Position numbers and translations under genes: made by a program. The notes under the pieces were generated by a model. That model was given only the letters and a program-made list of their open reading frames with translations. It had not been told where the DNA came from and ran no database searches. This document shows, piece after piece, positions 16,595 through 24,530 of a stretch of DNA of 64,000 bases. The stretch is taken from contig NZ_NSDM01000024.1 of the NCBI RefSeq assembly GCF_030852425.1, positions 1-64,000 of the forward strand, given 5' to 3'. Numbering within the stretch: the first letter of the stretch is position 1; the number at the start of each line of letters is the position of its first letter. The DNA is from Saccharothrix longispora. GTDB taxonomy: Bacteria > Actinomycetota > Actinomycetes > Mycobacteriales > Pseudonocardiaceae.

Positions 16595-17305
16595 TCACGC
16601 CCCGGCAGGACGTGGCACGACCCCCGCCCGCGCCACGGCGTCCACCTCGACACCGGCGGAGCGGACCAGCGCGCCGCGCGGGTCCCACACGGCGGAACGG
16701 CCCGCCGCCCGCGCGAAGCCCTCGCCGGTCGACCCGGCGAAGCTCGCCACCGCCACCCACACCCCGTGCCGCACGGCGATCCGCCGCGCCCGCGAGCGCA
16801 GCACGTCGAGGTCCGACTCGTGCTCCGCCACGCCCGCCGCGTACACGTCCACGCCCAGCGCCGCCACGGCGGCCGCGTGCTCCGGCACACCGGTGTCCTT
16901 GCACACGGCCAGCCCGATCCGGACGCCGTCGACCTCCACCGCGGCGGGCGCGTCGCCGGGCACGAAGTGCGCCGGCTCCTCCCCGCCCAGCCACATCTTG
17001 CGGTACGCCACCCGCCCGCCCGCGCCGGTCACCTCCAGCACGCCGATGGACCGACCCGACCCCGACGGCCCCGCGACCGGCGCGCCCGCGAACGCCACCG
17101 CCCCGGTGTCCGCGCACGCCGCCACCAACGGCCCCAGCGCGTCGGGCGACACCACCGGCGCGTCGAAGTGGTACCCGGTCAACGACAGCTCCGGGAACAC
17201 CACCACCCTCGCCGAAGCCGCGCGGACCGCCTCGGCGTGCGCCACCGCGTTGACGGCGACGTCGCGGGGCGCGCAGCGCGGCTGGGCGACGGCGATGGTG
17301 ATCAC
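16595..17305 (-). CDS. Carbon-nitrogen hydrolase (nitrilase superfamily)
   Basis: A 236-residue single-domain hydrolase with the Glu-Lys-Cys triad: Glu39 in FPELSLTGY, Lys103 in YRKMWL and Cys135 in AVCKDTG. These enzymes cleave amides or nitriles through a thioester on the Cys. The WLGGEE after the Lys and CKDTG instead of CYD/CWD place it in a poorly characterised actinomycete subgroup. It lies between the SDR (22 bp) and the secreted HAF protein (21 bp) on the same strand. Confidence 0.88.
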   Translation of the reverse strand: MITIAVAQPRCAPRDVAVNAVAHAEAVRAASARVVVFPELSLTGYHFDAPVVSPDALGPLVAACADTGAVAFAGAPVAGPSGSGRSIGVLEVTGAGGRVAYRKMWLGGEEPAHFVPGDAPAAVEVDGVRIGLAVCKDTGVPEHAAAVAALGVDVYAAGVAEHESDLDVLRSRARRIAVRHGVWVAVASFAGSTGEGFARAAGRSAVWDPRGALVRSAGVEVDAVARAGVVPRPAGA

Positions 17306-17326
17306 CGCCCGACCCTACGGGCCGGG

Positions 17327-18340
17327 TCAGGAGCAGCGGTAGTGCGCGGGCCGGTCCGCCTCGACGCCGACGATCGTGCGCTCGTCGTCGCTCAGCCCGG
17401 TCAGCGCGAAGCGCGCGGCGATGGGCTGGGCCACGAGCACCCCATCGCGCCAGAGCATCACGCGCTGCGACGATCCCACGAAGCCGTAGCCGGCGATCGT
17501 GCCGTTGCCGCCGAGGGAGATCCCCTCGACGGCGGGCCTGCCGATGGTGCGGACGACCGAGCCCCTCACGTCCCACTCGGCCACGGCGCCGCTGTGGTTC
17601 GGGGCGATGTCGAGCCTGCCGACGACGCGGCCGTCGCGGATGTCGCGGACGCTGCTCGAGTCGCCGGTGCCCGGTACGGCGAGCGGTATCCACCGGCCGG
17701 CCGGGGTGACCACGTGGTCGCTGCCCGTGACGATGCCGACGAGGACGCGCCCCTGGTCGTCGATGTCGACGAGGGAGACGCCGTGGGCGTCCGGCATGGT
17801 CACCTCGCGGTAGGTGCCCGGCGCGTTCGCCGGCCACACCACCATCCTGCTCTTCGCCGTGCCGACGCTGCTCCACCCGAGGACGTCGCCCCGGTTGTTG
17901 ACGTGCGAGGCCGACGAGCTGGTCCACGCCGGGTCGGCCGGCAGGTCGGTCATGGTGCCGTCGTGGGCGACGGTGACGGCGTGGAACCGCTGGTCGAGGT
18001 ACATGCTGCCGACCACCAGCCCGGACGCGTTGACGTCGCTGAAGTAGGGGACCTGGCCGGCGCCCCGCACCACCACCTTGCCGTTGTCCCACAGCGTCGC
18101 CCTGGGGTCGACGAGCCCGTCGCCCCAGAAGGAGTCGAGCCCGGTGTTGCCCACCGCGTACCGGCCGCCGTCGTAGCCCGTGATCTCGCCGGCGTCGGCG
18201 CCCTCCGGCAGGTCCCACAGCGTCTTCTGCCACGTGCAGGCCACCGCGCCCGTCGCGCCCGCCTGGCCGGCCGGCGGCGACACCAGCGCCGCGCCGAGCA
18301 CGACCGCGGCCAGCAGCCGCCCCGCTTGTCGTTTCAACAC
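17327..18340 (-). CDS. Secreted HAF-repeat (beta-propeller-like) protein
   Basis: A 337-residue exported protein: signal peptide MLKRQAGRLLAAVVLGAALV... ending near AGQAGA, then repeats with the HAF-type pattern (INxxGxVVGxS... AxxW): DVNASGLVVGSMY, HVNNRGDVLGWS, DIDDQGRVLVGIV, RDIRDGRVVGRL, LGGNGTIAGYGF, LSDDERTIVGVE. Such proteins form extracellular propeller-like folds with unknown ligands. Two Cys (near residue 35 and the penultimate residue) could form a closing disulfide. The GTG start has AAGGA 7 nt upstream. Confidence 0.8.
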   Translation of the reverse strand: MLKRQAGRLLAAVVLGAALVSPPAGQAGATGAVACTWQKTLWDLPEGADAGEITGYDGGRYAVGNTGLDSFWGDGLVDPRATLWDNGKVVVRGAGQVPYFSDVNASGLVVGSMYLDQRFHAVTVAHDGTMTDLPADPAWTSSSASHVNNRGDVLGWSSVGTAKSRMVVWPANAPGTYREVTMPDAHGVSLVDIDDQGRVLVGIVTGSDHVVTPAGRWIPLAVPGTGDSSSVRDIRDGRVVGRLDIAPNHSGAVAEWDVRGSVVRTIGRPAVEGISLGGNGTIAGYGFVGSSQRVMLWRDGVLVAQPIAARFALTGLSDDERTIVGVEADRPAHYRCS

Positions 18341-18434
18341 GAAGAAGTCCTTCTCCCAGTGAGGAATTCACCCTGGAGGCGAGTCTGGCAGCGGTCGGGC
18401 CGCGAACCGGGCGGACGCGGACGGGCACTTCGGG

Positions 18435-20705
18435 CTAACGCGGCACCCTCGCCCACTCGGTGCCCGCGCCCAGGTGGAACGACGGGTACGCGGGCTGGTT
18501 GTACGTCGTCTGCTGCCGCGCCACGTCCACCCGGTACTGCGGGTCGTGCATCAGCGTGTACAGCTTGTGCGGCGTGACCTCCGTGCTCAGGTGCACGCGC
18601 AGCGCGCTGCTGTCCGCCGTGCGGACCAGCAACTCCTCCCGCCAGTCGCCGAACACGTCGGCCACCAGCGACGGGTTGCCCTTGGTGCCGTTGTTGGTGC
18701 GCGTGCCCCCGGCGGTCAGCAGCGTGCCGCGCCGCCAGTCCTCCACCGTCGGCGTCACCTCGCCCGCCCCCGCGACGACCTGCGTGGTCAGGTCCGCGGC
18801 CCACCGGATGCTCTGGTTCGTCCCCGGGATGGCGGCCGACAGCGGCCTGCCGTCCGCCGACCACAGGCCCACCGCGCCCGACCCGCCGGGCACGGACGCC
18901 CACGTCTCCAAGCCCGGCTCGTCGGGCAGCACGTCGCCGACCATGCCCCGCCCGGTGTCGACCCCGGTGTACGCGCCGTAGAGCACCCGCCCGGTCGCGG
19001 CGTCGCGCAGCGAGTAGCCGTAGGGCGCGTACCGGCCGCCCTCGTGCACCATGTAGATCTCCACGCCCGGTCGGGCCGGGTCGACGTCGGTCACGTGCAG
19101 AGCGTCGCCGTGGCCCAGCCGCTCCACCGCGCCGGGGTTCGCGCTGCCCGGCGGAAGCTCTGCCTCCGAGCTGTAGAGCAGCGACCCGTCGTGGTCGATC
19201 GTCGCCGCGCCGTAGACGACCTCCTGCTTCCCGTCGCCGTCCACGTCCGCCGCGCTCAGCGAGTGCGCGCCCTGCGTGGTCAGCGAGCCGTACTCGGGCG
19301 AGGTGCCGTCGCGGCCGTGGGGGGAGTCGTCGAACGGGTTGGACATCGGCGTCCACCCGCTGTCGACGAACCAGTCCCGCCGCAGCTCGCGGCCGTCCCA
19401 CCGGTAGGCGACCAGGGTGGAGCGCGTGTAGTAGCCGCGCGCGAACACCGCCGACGGGTGCACGCCGTCGAGGTAGGCGACGCCGGCGAGGAACCGGTCG
19501 ACGCGGTTGCCCGGCTCGATGCGCGGCATCGCGTAGTCGCCCCACATGAGCCCGTCGTCGTGCCGCCCCGGCTCGTAGCGCACGGTCCGCAGCTCGCGGC
19601 CGGTCGCGCCGTCCAGCACGGTCAGGTACTCGGGGCCGTCGAGCACGAACCCGGCGAACGCCCGCAGGTTGTTGCGCGTGCTGCGGCCCGGCGCGTACAC
19701 GTCCACGAAGTGGTCGACCAGCGCGCGGGCGTCGGTGTCCGACAGCGGGTAGGCGTAGCGGGGTTCGAGGCCGAACGCCCGCTCCAGCGTCGCGGGCCAG
19801 CGACCGGCCACCACCTCCGGGTGCGCGTGCCAACCCCGGAATACCTCCACCAGGTGCTCGTAGTAGCCCGCCGCGCTGAGCCGGTGGTCGTCGCGGTGCG
19901 AGTGGCCCGCCCGCACGTCCTCGCGGGGCATCGTCACGTACCGCTGCGACACCGGGTTCCCGCGCCGGTCGTATCGGGTGACCTTCGTGCCCGGCGCCGT
20001 CTTGAGCATCATCTCCGCGCGGCCGTCGCCGTCGAAGTCGTAGACCGGGAACTGCGTGTAGTGCGCGCCCGAGCGGATGTTCACGCCCAGGTCCACGCGG
20101 TGCAGCAGGGTCCCGTCGAACCGGTAGGTGTCGATGTAGGTGGGGCCGGTGTAGCCGACCTGCGAGACGTCCTTCGAGTTGGACGGGTCCCACTTGACCA
20201 CGTACTCGTACGAGCCGTCGCCGTCCACGTCGCCGACGCTCGCGTCGTTGGCCGAGTACGTGTACGCCTCGCCGGTCGGCGTGACGCCGTCCGCGGGCTT
20301 GCGCAGCGGCAGGTCGCGCGAGGCGCCCGCCCACGGCGTGACCGGTTCGCTGCGCGCGCCTTCGCGACCCCGCACCACCGGCGCCACGCGGTACTCCGCA
20401 CCCACCACCGGGTCCAGGTGGTTCGTGCTGTCGGTGACGGTGGCGACCCGGCGGCCGTCGCGGTACACGGCGAACGCCGGGCCGGCCAGGCCGGTGGCGG
20501 TGTGCCCGGTGGCCTCGTGGCGCAGCAGTCGCCAGCTGAGGAACACGCCGTGGTCGGTGCGGGCGGCCACCAGGCCGCGGTCGAGGCGTTCCAGCCGGGG
20601 ACCCGCCGGCCGGGAGCCGCCCGGCTCCGCGGCCGAGACCGGGGGAGCGGGCAGGACGAGCGCCAGGGCGGCGAGGGTGGCGAGCAGGGGTCGGACGCGG
20701 GTCAT
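18435..20705 (-). CDS. Secreted rhamnogalacturonan lyase (PL11, YesW/YesX type)
   Basis: A 756-residue protein, ATG 20705 with GGAGG 6 nt upstream. Signal peptide (LLATLAALALVLPAPPVSAA) is followed by the PL11 eight-bladed propeller: LERLDRGLVA at the start, GEAYTYSANDASVGDVDGDG, VKWDPSNSKD, TYIDTYRFDG, GVNIRSGAHYTQFPVYDFDGDGR, EMMLKTAPGTK, GYYTRSTLVAYRWDG, LSAADVDGDGKQE and GTRTNNGTKGNPSLVADVFGDWREE. The DxDGDG loops bind Ca2+. The enzyme cleaves the rhamnose-galacturonate backbone of pectin rhamnogalacturonan I. It is divergent from an ABC sugar importer and shares a LacI-type operator region with it. Confidence 0.95.
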   Translation of the reverse strand: MTRVRPLLATLAALALVLPAPPVSAAEPGGSRPAGPRLERLDRGLVAARTDHGVFLSWRLLRHEATGHTATGLAGPAFAVYRDGRRVATVTDSTNHLDPVVGAEYRVAPVVRGREGARSEPVTPWAGASRDLPLRKPADGVTPTGEAYTYSANDASVGDVDGDGSYEYVVKWDPSNSKDVSQVGYTGPTYIDTYRFDGTLLHRVDLGVNIRSGAHYTQFPVYDFDGDGRAEMMLKTAPGTKVTRYDRRGNPVSQRYVTMPREDVRAGHSHRDDHRLSAAGYYEHLVEVFRGWHAHPEVVAGRWPATLERAFGLEPRYAYPLSDTDARALVDHFVDVYAPGRSTRNNLRAFAGFVLDGPEYLTVLDGATGRELRTVRYEPGRHDDGLMWGDYAMPRIEPGNRVDRFLAGVAYLDGVHPSAVFARGYYTRSTLVAYRWDGRELRRDWFVDSGWTPMSNPFDDSPHGRDGTSPEYGSLTTQGAHSLSAADVDGDGKQEVVYGAATIDHDGSLLYSSEAELPPGSANPGAVERLGHGDALHVTDVDPARPGVEIYMVHEGGRYAPYGYSLRDAATGRVLYGAYTGVDTGRGMVGDVLPDEPGLETWASVPGGSGAVGLWSADGRPLSAAIPGTNQSIRWAADLTTQVVAGAGEVTPTVEDWRRGTLLTAGGTRTNNGTKGNPSLVADVFGDWREELLVRTADSSALRVHLSTEVTPHKLYTLMHDPQYRVDVARQQTTYNQPAYPSFHLGAGTEWARVPR

Positions 20706-20758
20706 CGGCGGCCTCCAGGGGCGCGACAGTGCGCGAGGTGCGTGACGACGCCACACGA

Positions 20759-20770
20759 TGAACCGTTTCA
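20759..20770. promoter_or_regulatory. LacI-type operator half-palindrome 1
   Basis: TGAACCGTTTCA has TGAA/TTCA half-sites around a CG centre, as in many LacI-family sites. It lies 54 bp upstream of the PL11 lyase start. Confidence 0.55.
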
Positions 20771-20807
20771 ACCGGAATAGCAAGGGAAATCCTCCGTTCA
20801 CTTGGGC

Positions 20808-20823
20808 AGGAAAGCGCTATCCT
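20808..20823. promoter_or_regulatory. LacI-type operator 2 (AGCGCT core)
   Basis: AGGAAAGCGCTATCCT is a 16-bp palindrome with one mismatched pair and the AGCGCT core typical of LacI/CcpA-like regulators. It lies midway between the divergent lyase and ABC genes. Confidence 0.5.
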
Positions 20824-20851
20824 TGACGCCGTGACGTGGCTCACCTAGGTT
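20823..20851 (+). promoter_or_regulatory. Candidate promoter of the rhamnogalacturonan ABC operon
   Basis: TTGACG (20823-20828), 17 bp, TAGGTT (20846-20851). The expected transcription start falls inside the operator at 20852-20869, which would allow direct repression. Confidence 0.6.
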
Positions 20852-20869
20852 GTTTGAACCGATTCAAAC
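20852..20869. promoter_or_regulatory. LacI-type operator 3
   Basis: GTTTGAACCGATTCAAAC, an 18-bp palindrome with one mismatched pair, overlaps the predicted start of the ABC operon transcript, 15 bp before the translation start. Confidence 0.65.
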
Positions 20870-20884
20870 CGAAGGGTGAGGGTG

Positions 20885-22174
20885 ATGGGACGAGTGTCTC
20901 GCCGTGGTCCGGCAGGCCTGCTGGTGTCGCTGGTGTCGCTGGTCGCCGTGCTGTCCGGGTGTGGCGGCGGTGACTCCGGCGACGGCCCGGTGACCCTGCG
21001 GTTCGTCTGGTGGGGCAACGAGGACCGCGCCAAGGTCACCGAGGCGGCGGTCGACGCGTTCCGCGCGAAGAACCCGGGCATCGAGGTCGAGACCGAGTAC
21101 AGCGGCTACGACGCGTACTTCCAGAAGCTCTCCACCCAGGTCGCCGGGGGCGCCGGTCCGGACCTGCTCCAGCTCGACCGGGCCACGATCGGCGAGTACG
21201 CGGGCCGCAACGTGCTGGCCGACCTCGGCCCGTACCTCGGCGGCGCGCTGAAGGTCGACAAGATCCCGGCCAACCTGCTGGAGGGCGGCAAGGTCGACGG
21301 CAGGCAGCACGCCGTCGCCGCGGGAGCCACCACGCAGATGCTGATCTACGTGCCCTCGCAGTTCCAGGCCGCGGGCGTCACCGCCCCGAGCGCGCCGGGC
21401 GAGACGTGGACGTGGTCGCAGTTCACCGAGGCGATGAACAGGATCGGCGCGGCCGGCGCGGTGGCGGGCACCACCGACTTCGGCTGGGCCATCGACTGGT
21501 TCGAGGTGTGGCTGCACCAGCACGACAAGTCGCTCTACACCCCCGACGGCGAACTCGGCTTCACCGCCGACGACCTGGCGGAGTACTGGGAGCTGATCGG
21601 CACGATGCGGGCCGGCAAGGGCGTCTCGGCCGCCGAGGTCACCACCAAGATGGACGGCTCGGTGCAGAACTCCGGCATCGTCACCAAGCAGACCGCCTCC
21701 GAGATCGGCTACGACTCCAGCGTCACCGGCTACTTCGGCGCGTTCGGCCCGGACCTCGCGCTCGCCCCGCTGCCCAGCGACGCCGAGGAGAGCGGCATGG
21801 CCGCCCTGCCGCCCGTGTCGTTCGGCGTCGCGCAGCGCTCGAAGAACAAGGACGCCGCGGTGAAGCTGCTCGACTTCCTGCTCAACGACCCCGAGGCGGG
21901 GGAACTGCTGGGCGCCTCGCGCGGCGTGCCGCCGAACGAGGAGGTCCGCGCGCGGGTCTGCGCCGGCGCCACCGGGGGCAGCAAGGCCGTGTGCGACTAC
22001 GAGGTGGCGCAGCAGGACAGGATCGGCCCGGCGTTCGGCGCCTGGCCCACCGGGTCCTCCGCGGTCAAGCGCGACTTCCAGCGCACCTACGACGACGTGA
22101 TCTTCAACCGGGTGTCCGTCGCCGACGCCGCGAAGCGCGTCGTCCAGGACGCCGAGCAGTCCCTGGGGTCCTGA
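20885..22174 (+). CDS. ABC sugar transporter, substrate-binding lipoprotein
   Basis: A 429-residue family-1 solute-binding protein. The signal peptide ends in the lipobox VLSGC with Cys26 lipidated. The mature part has LRFVWWGNEDRAK, VETEYSGYDAYFQKL, GGAGPDLLQLDRATI and a C-terminal RTYDDVIFNRVS. ATG 20885 is preferred over the in-frame GTG at 20876 because GAAGGG sits 8 nt before it. The neighbouring PL11 lyase and YesL-like protein suggest rhamnogalacturonan oligosaccharides as ligand. No ATPase is encoded here, so a shared MsiK-type ATPase is expected, as usual in actinomycetes. Confidence 0.93.
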   Translation: MGRVSRRGPAGLLVSLVSLVAVLSGCGGGDSGDGPVTLRFVWWGNEDRAKVTEAAVDAFRAKNPGIEVETEYSGYDAYFQKLSTQVAGGAGPDLLQLDRATIGEYAGRNVLADLGPYLGGALKVDKIPANLLEGGKVDGRQHAVAAGATTQMLIYVPSQFQAAGVTAPSAPGETWTWSQFTEAMNRIGAAGAVAGTTDFGWAIDWFEVWLHQHDKSLYTPDGELGFTADDLAEYWELIGTMRAGKGVSAAEVTTKMDGSVQNSGIVTKQTASEIGYDSSVTGYFGAFGPDLALAPLPSDAEESGMAALPPVSFGVAQRSKNKDAAVKLLDFLLNDPEAGELLGASRGVPPNEEVRARVCAGATGGSKAVCDYEVAQQDRIGPAFGAWPTGSSAVKRDFQRTYDDVIFNRVSVADAAKRVVQDAEQSLGS

Positions 22175-22177
22175 CCG

Positions 22178-23167
22178 ATGACCCGGTCCGCGTTCACCGG
22201 CACCACCGGCACGGCCGACACGTCGGGCGTGACCGGCCCGCCACTCCGGGACATCCCGCCTCCGACGGCCGCGCCGGGTCGCCGGCGGCGCGGGCAGGGC
22301 GTGGCCTACCTGTTCCTGTCGCCGTGGATCGCCGGCGCCGCGCTGCTGACCATCGGCCCGATGGTCGCGTCGCTGTACCTGTCGTTCACCGACTACGACC
22401 TGTTCTCCGCGCCGAACTGGATCGGCGTCGACAACTACGCGACCATGTTCGGCGGCGACGAGCGGTTCTGGCACGCCGCGTGGGTGACCACGAAGTACGT
22501 GCTGATCTCGGTGCCGCTCAAGCTCGGCCTCGCGCTCGCGGTGGCCCTGTTGCTCAACCGGCCGCGCCGGGGCGCGGGGCTCTACCGGTCGGCGTTCTAC
22601 GCGCCGTCGCTGCTCGGCGCGAGCGTCAGCGTGGCCCTGGCGTGGCGGGCGCTGTTCTCCACCGGCGGCACCGTGGACGAGGGGCTCGCGGCCGTCGGCA
22701 TCGACACCGGCGGCTGGGTCGACCAGCCGCAGTACGCGCTGCTCACCCTGGTCGCGCTGGCCGCGTGGCAGTTCGGCGCGCCGATGGTGATCTTCCTGGC
22801 GGGCCTGAAGCAGGTGCCTAAGGAGCTGTACGAGGCGGCGGCGATCGACGGCGCGGGTCCGGGGCGGCGCTTCCTGTCCGTCACGCTGCCCATGCTGTCG
22901 CCGGTGATCCTGTTCAACCTGGTGCTGGAGACCATCCACGCGTTCCAGGCGTTCACGGGCGCCTTCGTGGTCAGCAGCGGGCGCGGCGGGCCGAGCGACT
23001 CGACCCTGCTCTACCCGCTGTACCTCTACCAGCGCGGCTTCACCGACTTCCGGATGGGCTACGCCTCGGCCATGGCCTGGGTGCTGCTCGCGGTGGTCGC
23101 GGTGCTCACCGCGCTGGTGTTCCGCAGCGCCCGGCGCTGGGTGTTCTACGCGGGGGAGAACAGGTGA
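22178..23167 (+). CDS. ABC sugar transporter permease 1 (MalF/LplB type)
   Basis: A 329-residue permease with a ~45-residue cytoplasmic lead, six helices (first AYLFLSPWIAGAALLTIGPMV) and the EAA loop ELYEAAAIDGAGPGRRFLSVTLPML that docks the ATPase. It starts 3 bp after the binding protein and overlaps permease 2 by 4 bp. Confidence 0.95.
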   Translation: MTRSAFTGTTGTADTSGVTGPPLRDIPPPTAAPGRRRRGQGVAYLFLSPWIAGAALLTIGPMVASLYLSFTDYDLFSAPNWIGVDNYATMFGGDERFWHAAWVTTKYVLISVPLKLGLALAVALLLNRPRRGAGLYRSAFYAPSLLGASVSVALAWRALFSTGGTVDEGLAAVGIDTGGWVDQPQYALLTLVALAAWQFGAPMVIFLAGLKQVPKELYEAAAIDGAGPGRRFLSVTLPMLSPVILFNLVLETIHAFQAFTGAFVVSSGRGGPSDSTLLYPLYLYQRGFTDFRMGYASAMAWVLLAVVAVLTALVFRSARRWVFYAGENR

Positions 23168-23997
23168 CGCTCTCGAAGCGGGTCGTGTGGCACGCGCTCG
23201 TGGCGGGCGCGCTGCTGGTGCTGCTCTACCCGGTGGTCTGGCTGGTCTCCACCTCGTTCAAGCCCGCCACGGAGGTGCTGTCCACGCTCGCGCTGCTGCC
23301 GACCGAGCCGACCGGCGACAACTACGCGCAGGTCTTCGACGGCGTCGGCGAGTTCGGCGTGCTGCACTACTTCCGGAACTCGCTGCTCATCTCCGCCGGC
23401 GCGGTCGTCGGCAACGTGGTCTCGTGCTCGCTGGCCGCGTACGCGTTCGGGCGGCTGCACTTCCGGGGCCGCGGACCGATGTTCGGCTTCATGATGATCA
23501 CCATCATGCTGCCGCAGCACGTGGTGCTCATCCCGCAGTACGTGATCTTCCAGCAGATGGGCGCGGTGAACACGTTCTGGCCGCTGGTCCTGCCGAAGTT
23601 CCTGGCCACGGACGCGTTCTTCATCTTCCTGATGGTGCAGTTCATCCGCACCCTGCCGCGCGAGCTGGACGAGGCCGCCACGCTCGACGGCTGCGGACCG
23701 GTCGGCGTGTTCCGGCACGTCGTGCTGCCGCTGCTGCGGCCCGCGCTGATCACCACGGCGATCTTCACGTTCATCTGGACGTGGAACGACTTCTTCTCGC
23801 AGCTGATCTACCTCAACGACGCGGAGAAGTTCACCCTGCCGCTGGCGCTCCAGCTGTTCGTCGACCAGGCCACGCAGTCCGCGTTCGGGCCGATGTTCGC
23901 CATGTCGGTGCTCGCGCTGCTGCCCATCGGGCTGTTCTTCCTGGCCTTCCAGCGGTTCCTGGTGGACGGCGTGGCGACCTCGGGCCTGAAGGGGTGA
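23164..23997 (+). CDS. ABC sugar transporter permease 2 (MalG/YtcP type)
   Basis: A 277-residue permease, GTG start overlapping permease 1. Six helices, the family sequence WLVSTSFKPATEV near the N terminus, and the EAA loop ELDEAATLDGCGPVGVFRHVVLPLL. The C terminus FLVDGVATSGLKG is typical of the MalG subfamily. It pairs with permease 1 to form the channel and overlaps the next gene by 4 bp. Confidence 0.95.
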   Translation: MTLSKRVVWHALVAGALLVLLYPVVWLVSTSFKPATEVLSTLALLPTEPTGDNYAQVFDGVGEFGVLHYFRNSLLISAGAVVGNVVSCSLAAYAFGRLHFRGRGPMFGFMMITIMLPQHVVLIPQYVIFQQMGAVNTFWPLVLPKFLATDAFFIFLMVQFIRTLPRELDEAATLDGCGPVGVFRHVVLPLLRPALITTAIFTFIWTWNDFFSQLIYLNDAEKFTLPLALQLFVDQATQSAFGPMFAMSVLALLPIGLFFLAFQRFLVDGVATSGLKG

Positions 23998-24530
23998 GCG
24001 CCGGGGTGCGCCGGGTGGCGCTGCTCGCCGAGGTGCTGCTGGTCGGGGTGCTGGTGTGCGCCGCGGCGCTGCCGGTGCTGACCGCCGTGCCCGCGCTGGC
24101 GGCCGGCGCGGTGCTGCTGCGGGAGCTGGTCGACGAGGGGCGGACGCCGACCGCGCGGCGGTTCGCGCTGCTGCTGGGCCGGGCGCTGCGCGACCCGGCG
24201 GCGGTCCTCGTGCCGCTCGCCGTGCTGGTGGTGGGCGCGCTGGACCTGCTGGCGCTGGCGGGCGGGCTGCCCGGGGCGACCGTGCTGGGCCCGGTGATCG
24301 GGCTGGTGCTCGCCGCGGTCGTGCTCGTGCTGCTGCGCACGGCCGCGCGGTGGCGCCCCGGCGACCGGTGGGCGGTCCTGCTCGCGTCGCCGCCGCGGGA
24401 CCCGGGCGGTTACGCCTACCTGGTCGGCGCGGTGGCGGTGGCGGTGCTGGTGGTGGGCCAGGCGCCCGCGTTCGCGATCGTCGTGCCCGGTCTCCTGGTG
24501 TTCGCCGCGGTCGCCGTGGAGCGCCGGTGA
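23994..24530 (+). CDS. YesL-like (DUF624) membrane protein
   Basis: A 178-residue protein with four to five hydrophobic helices, starting at a GTG overlapping the permease stop (GTGA) and itself overlapping the next gene by 4 bp. Position and pattern (LPVLTAVPALAAGAVLLRELVDEG, then long Val/Leu helices) match the DUF624/YesL proteins that accompany pectin-type oligosaccharide importers in Bacillus. The function of that family is not established. Confidence 0.65.
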   Translation: MSAGVRRVALLAEVLLVGVLVCAAALPVLTAVPALAAGAVLLRELVDEGRTPTARRFALLLGRALRDPAAVLVPLAVLVVGALDLLALAGGLPGATVLGPVIGLVLAAVVLVLLRTAARWRPGDRWAVLLASPPRDPGGYAYLVGAVAVAVLVVGQAPAFAIVVPGLLVFAAVAVERR

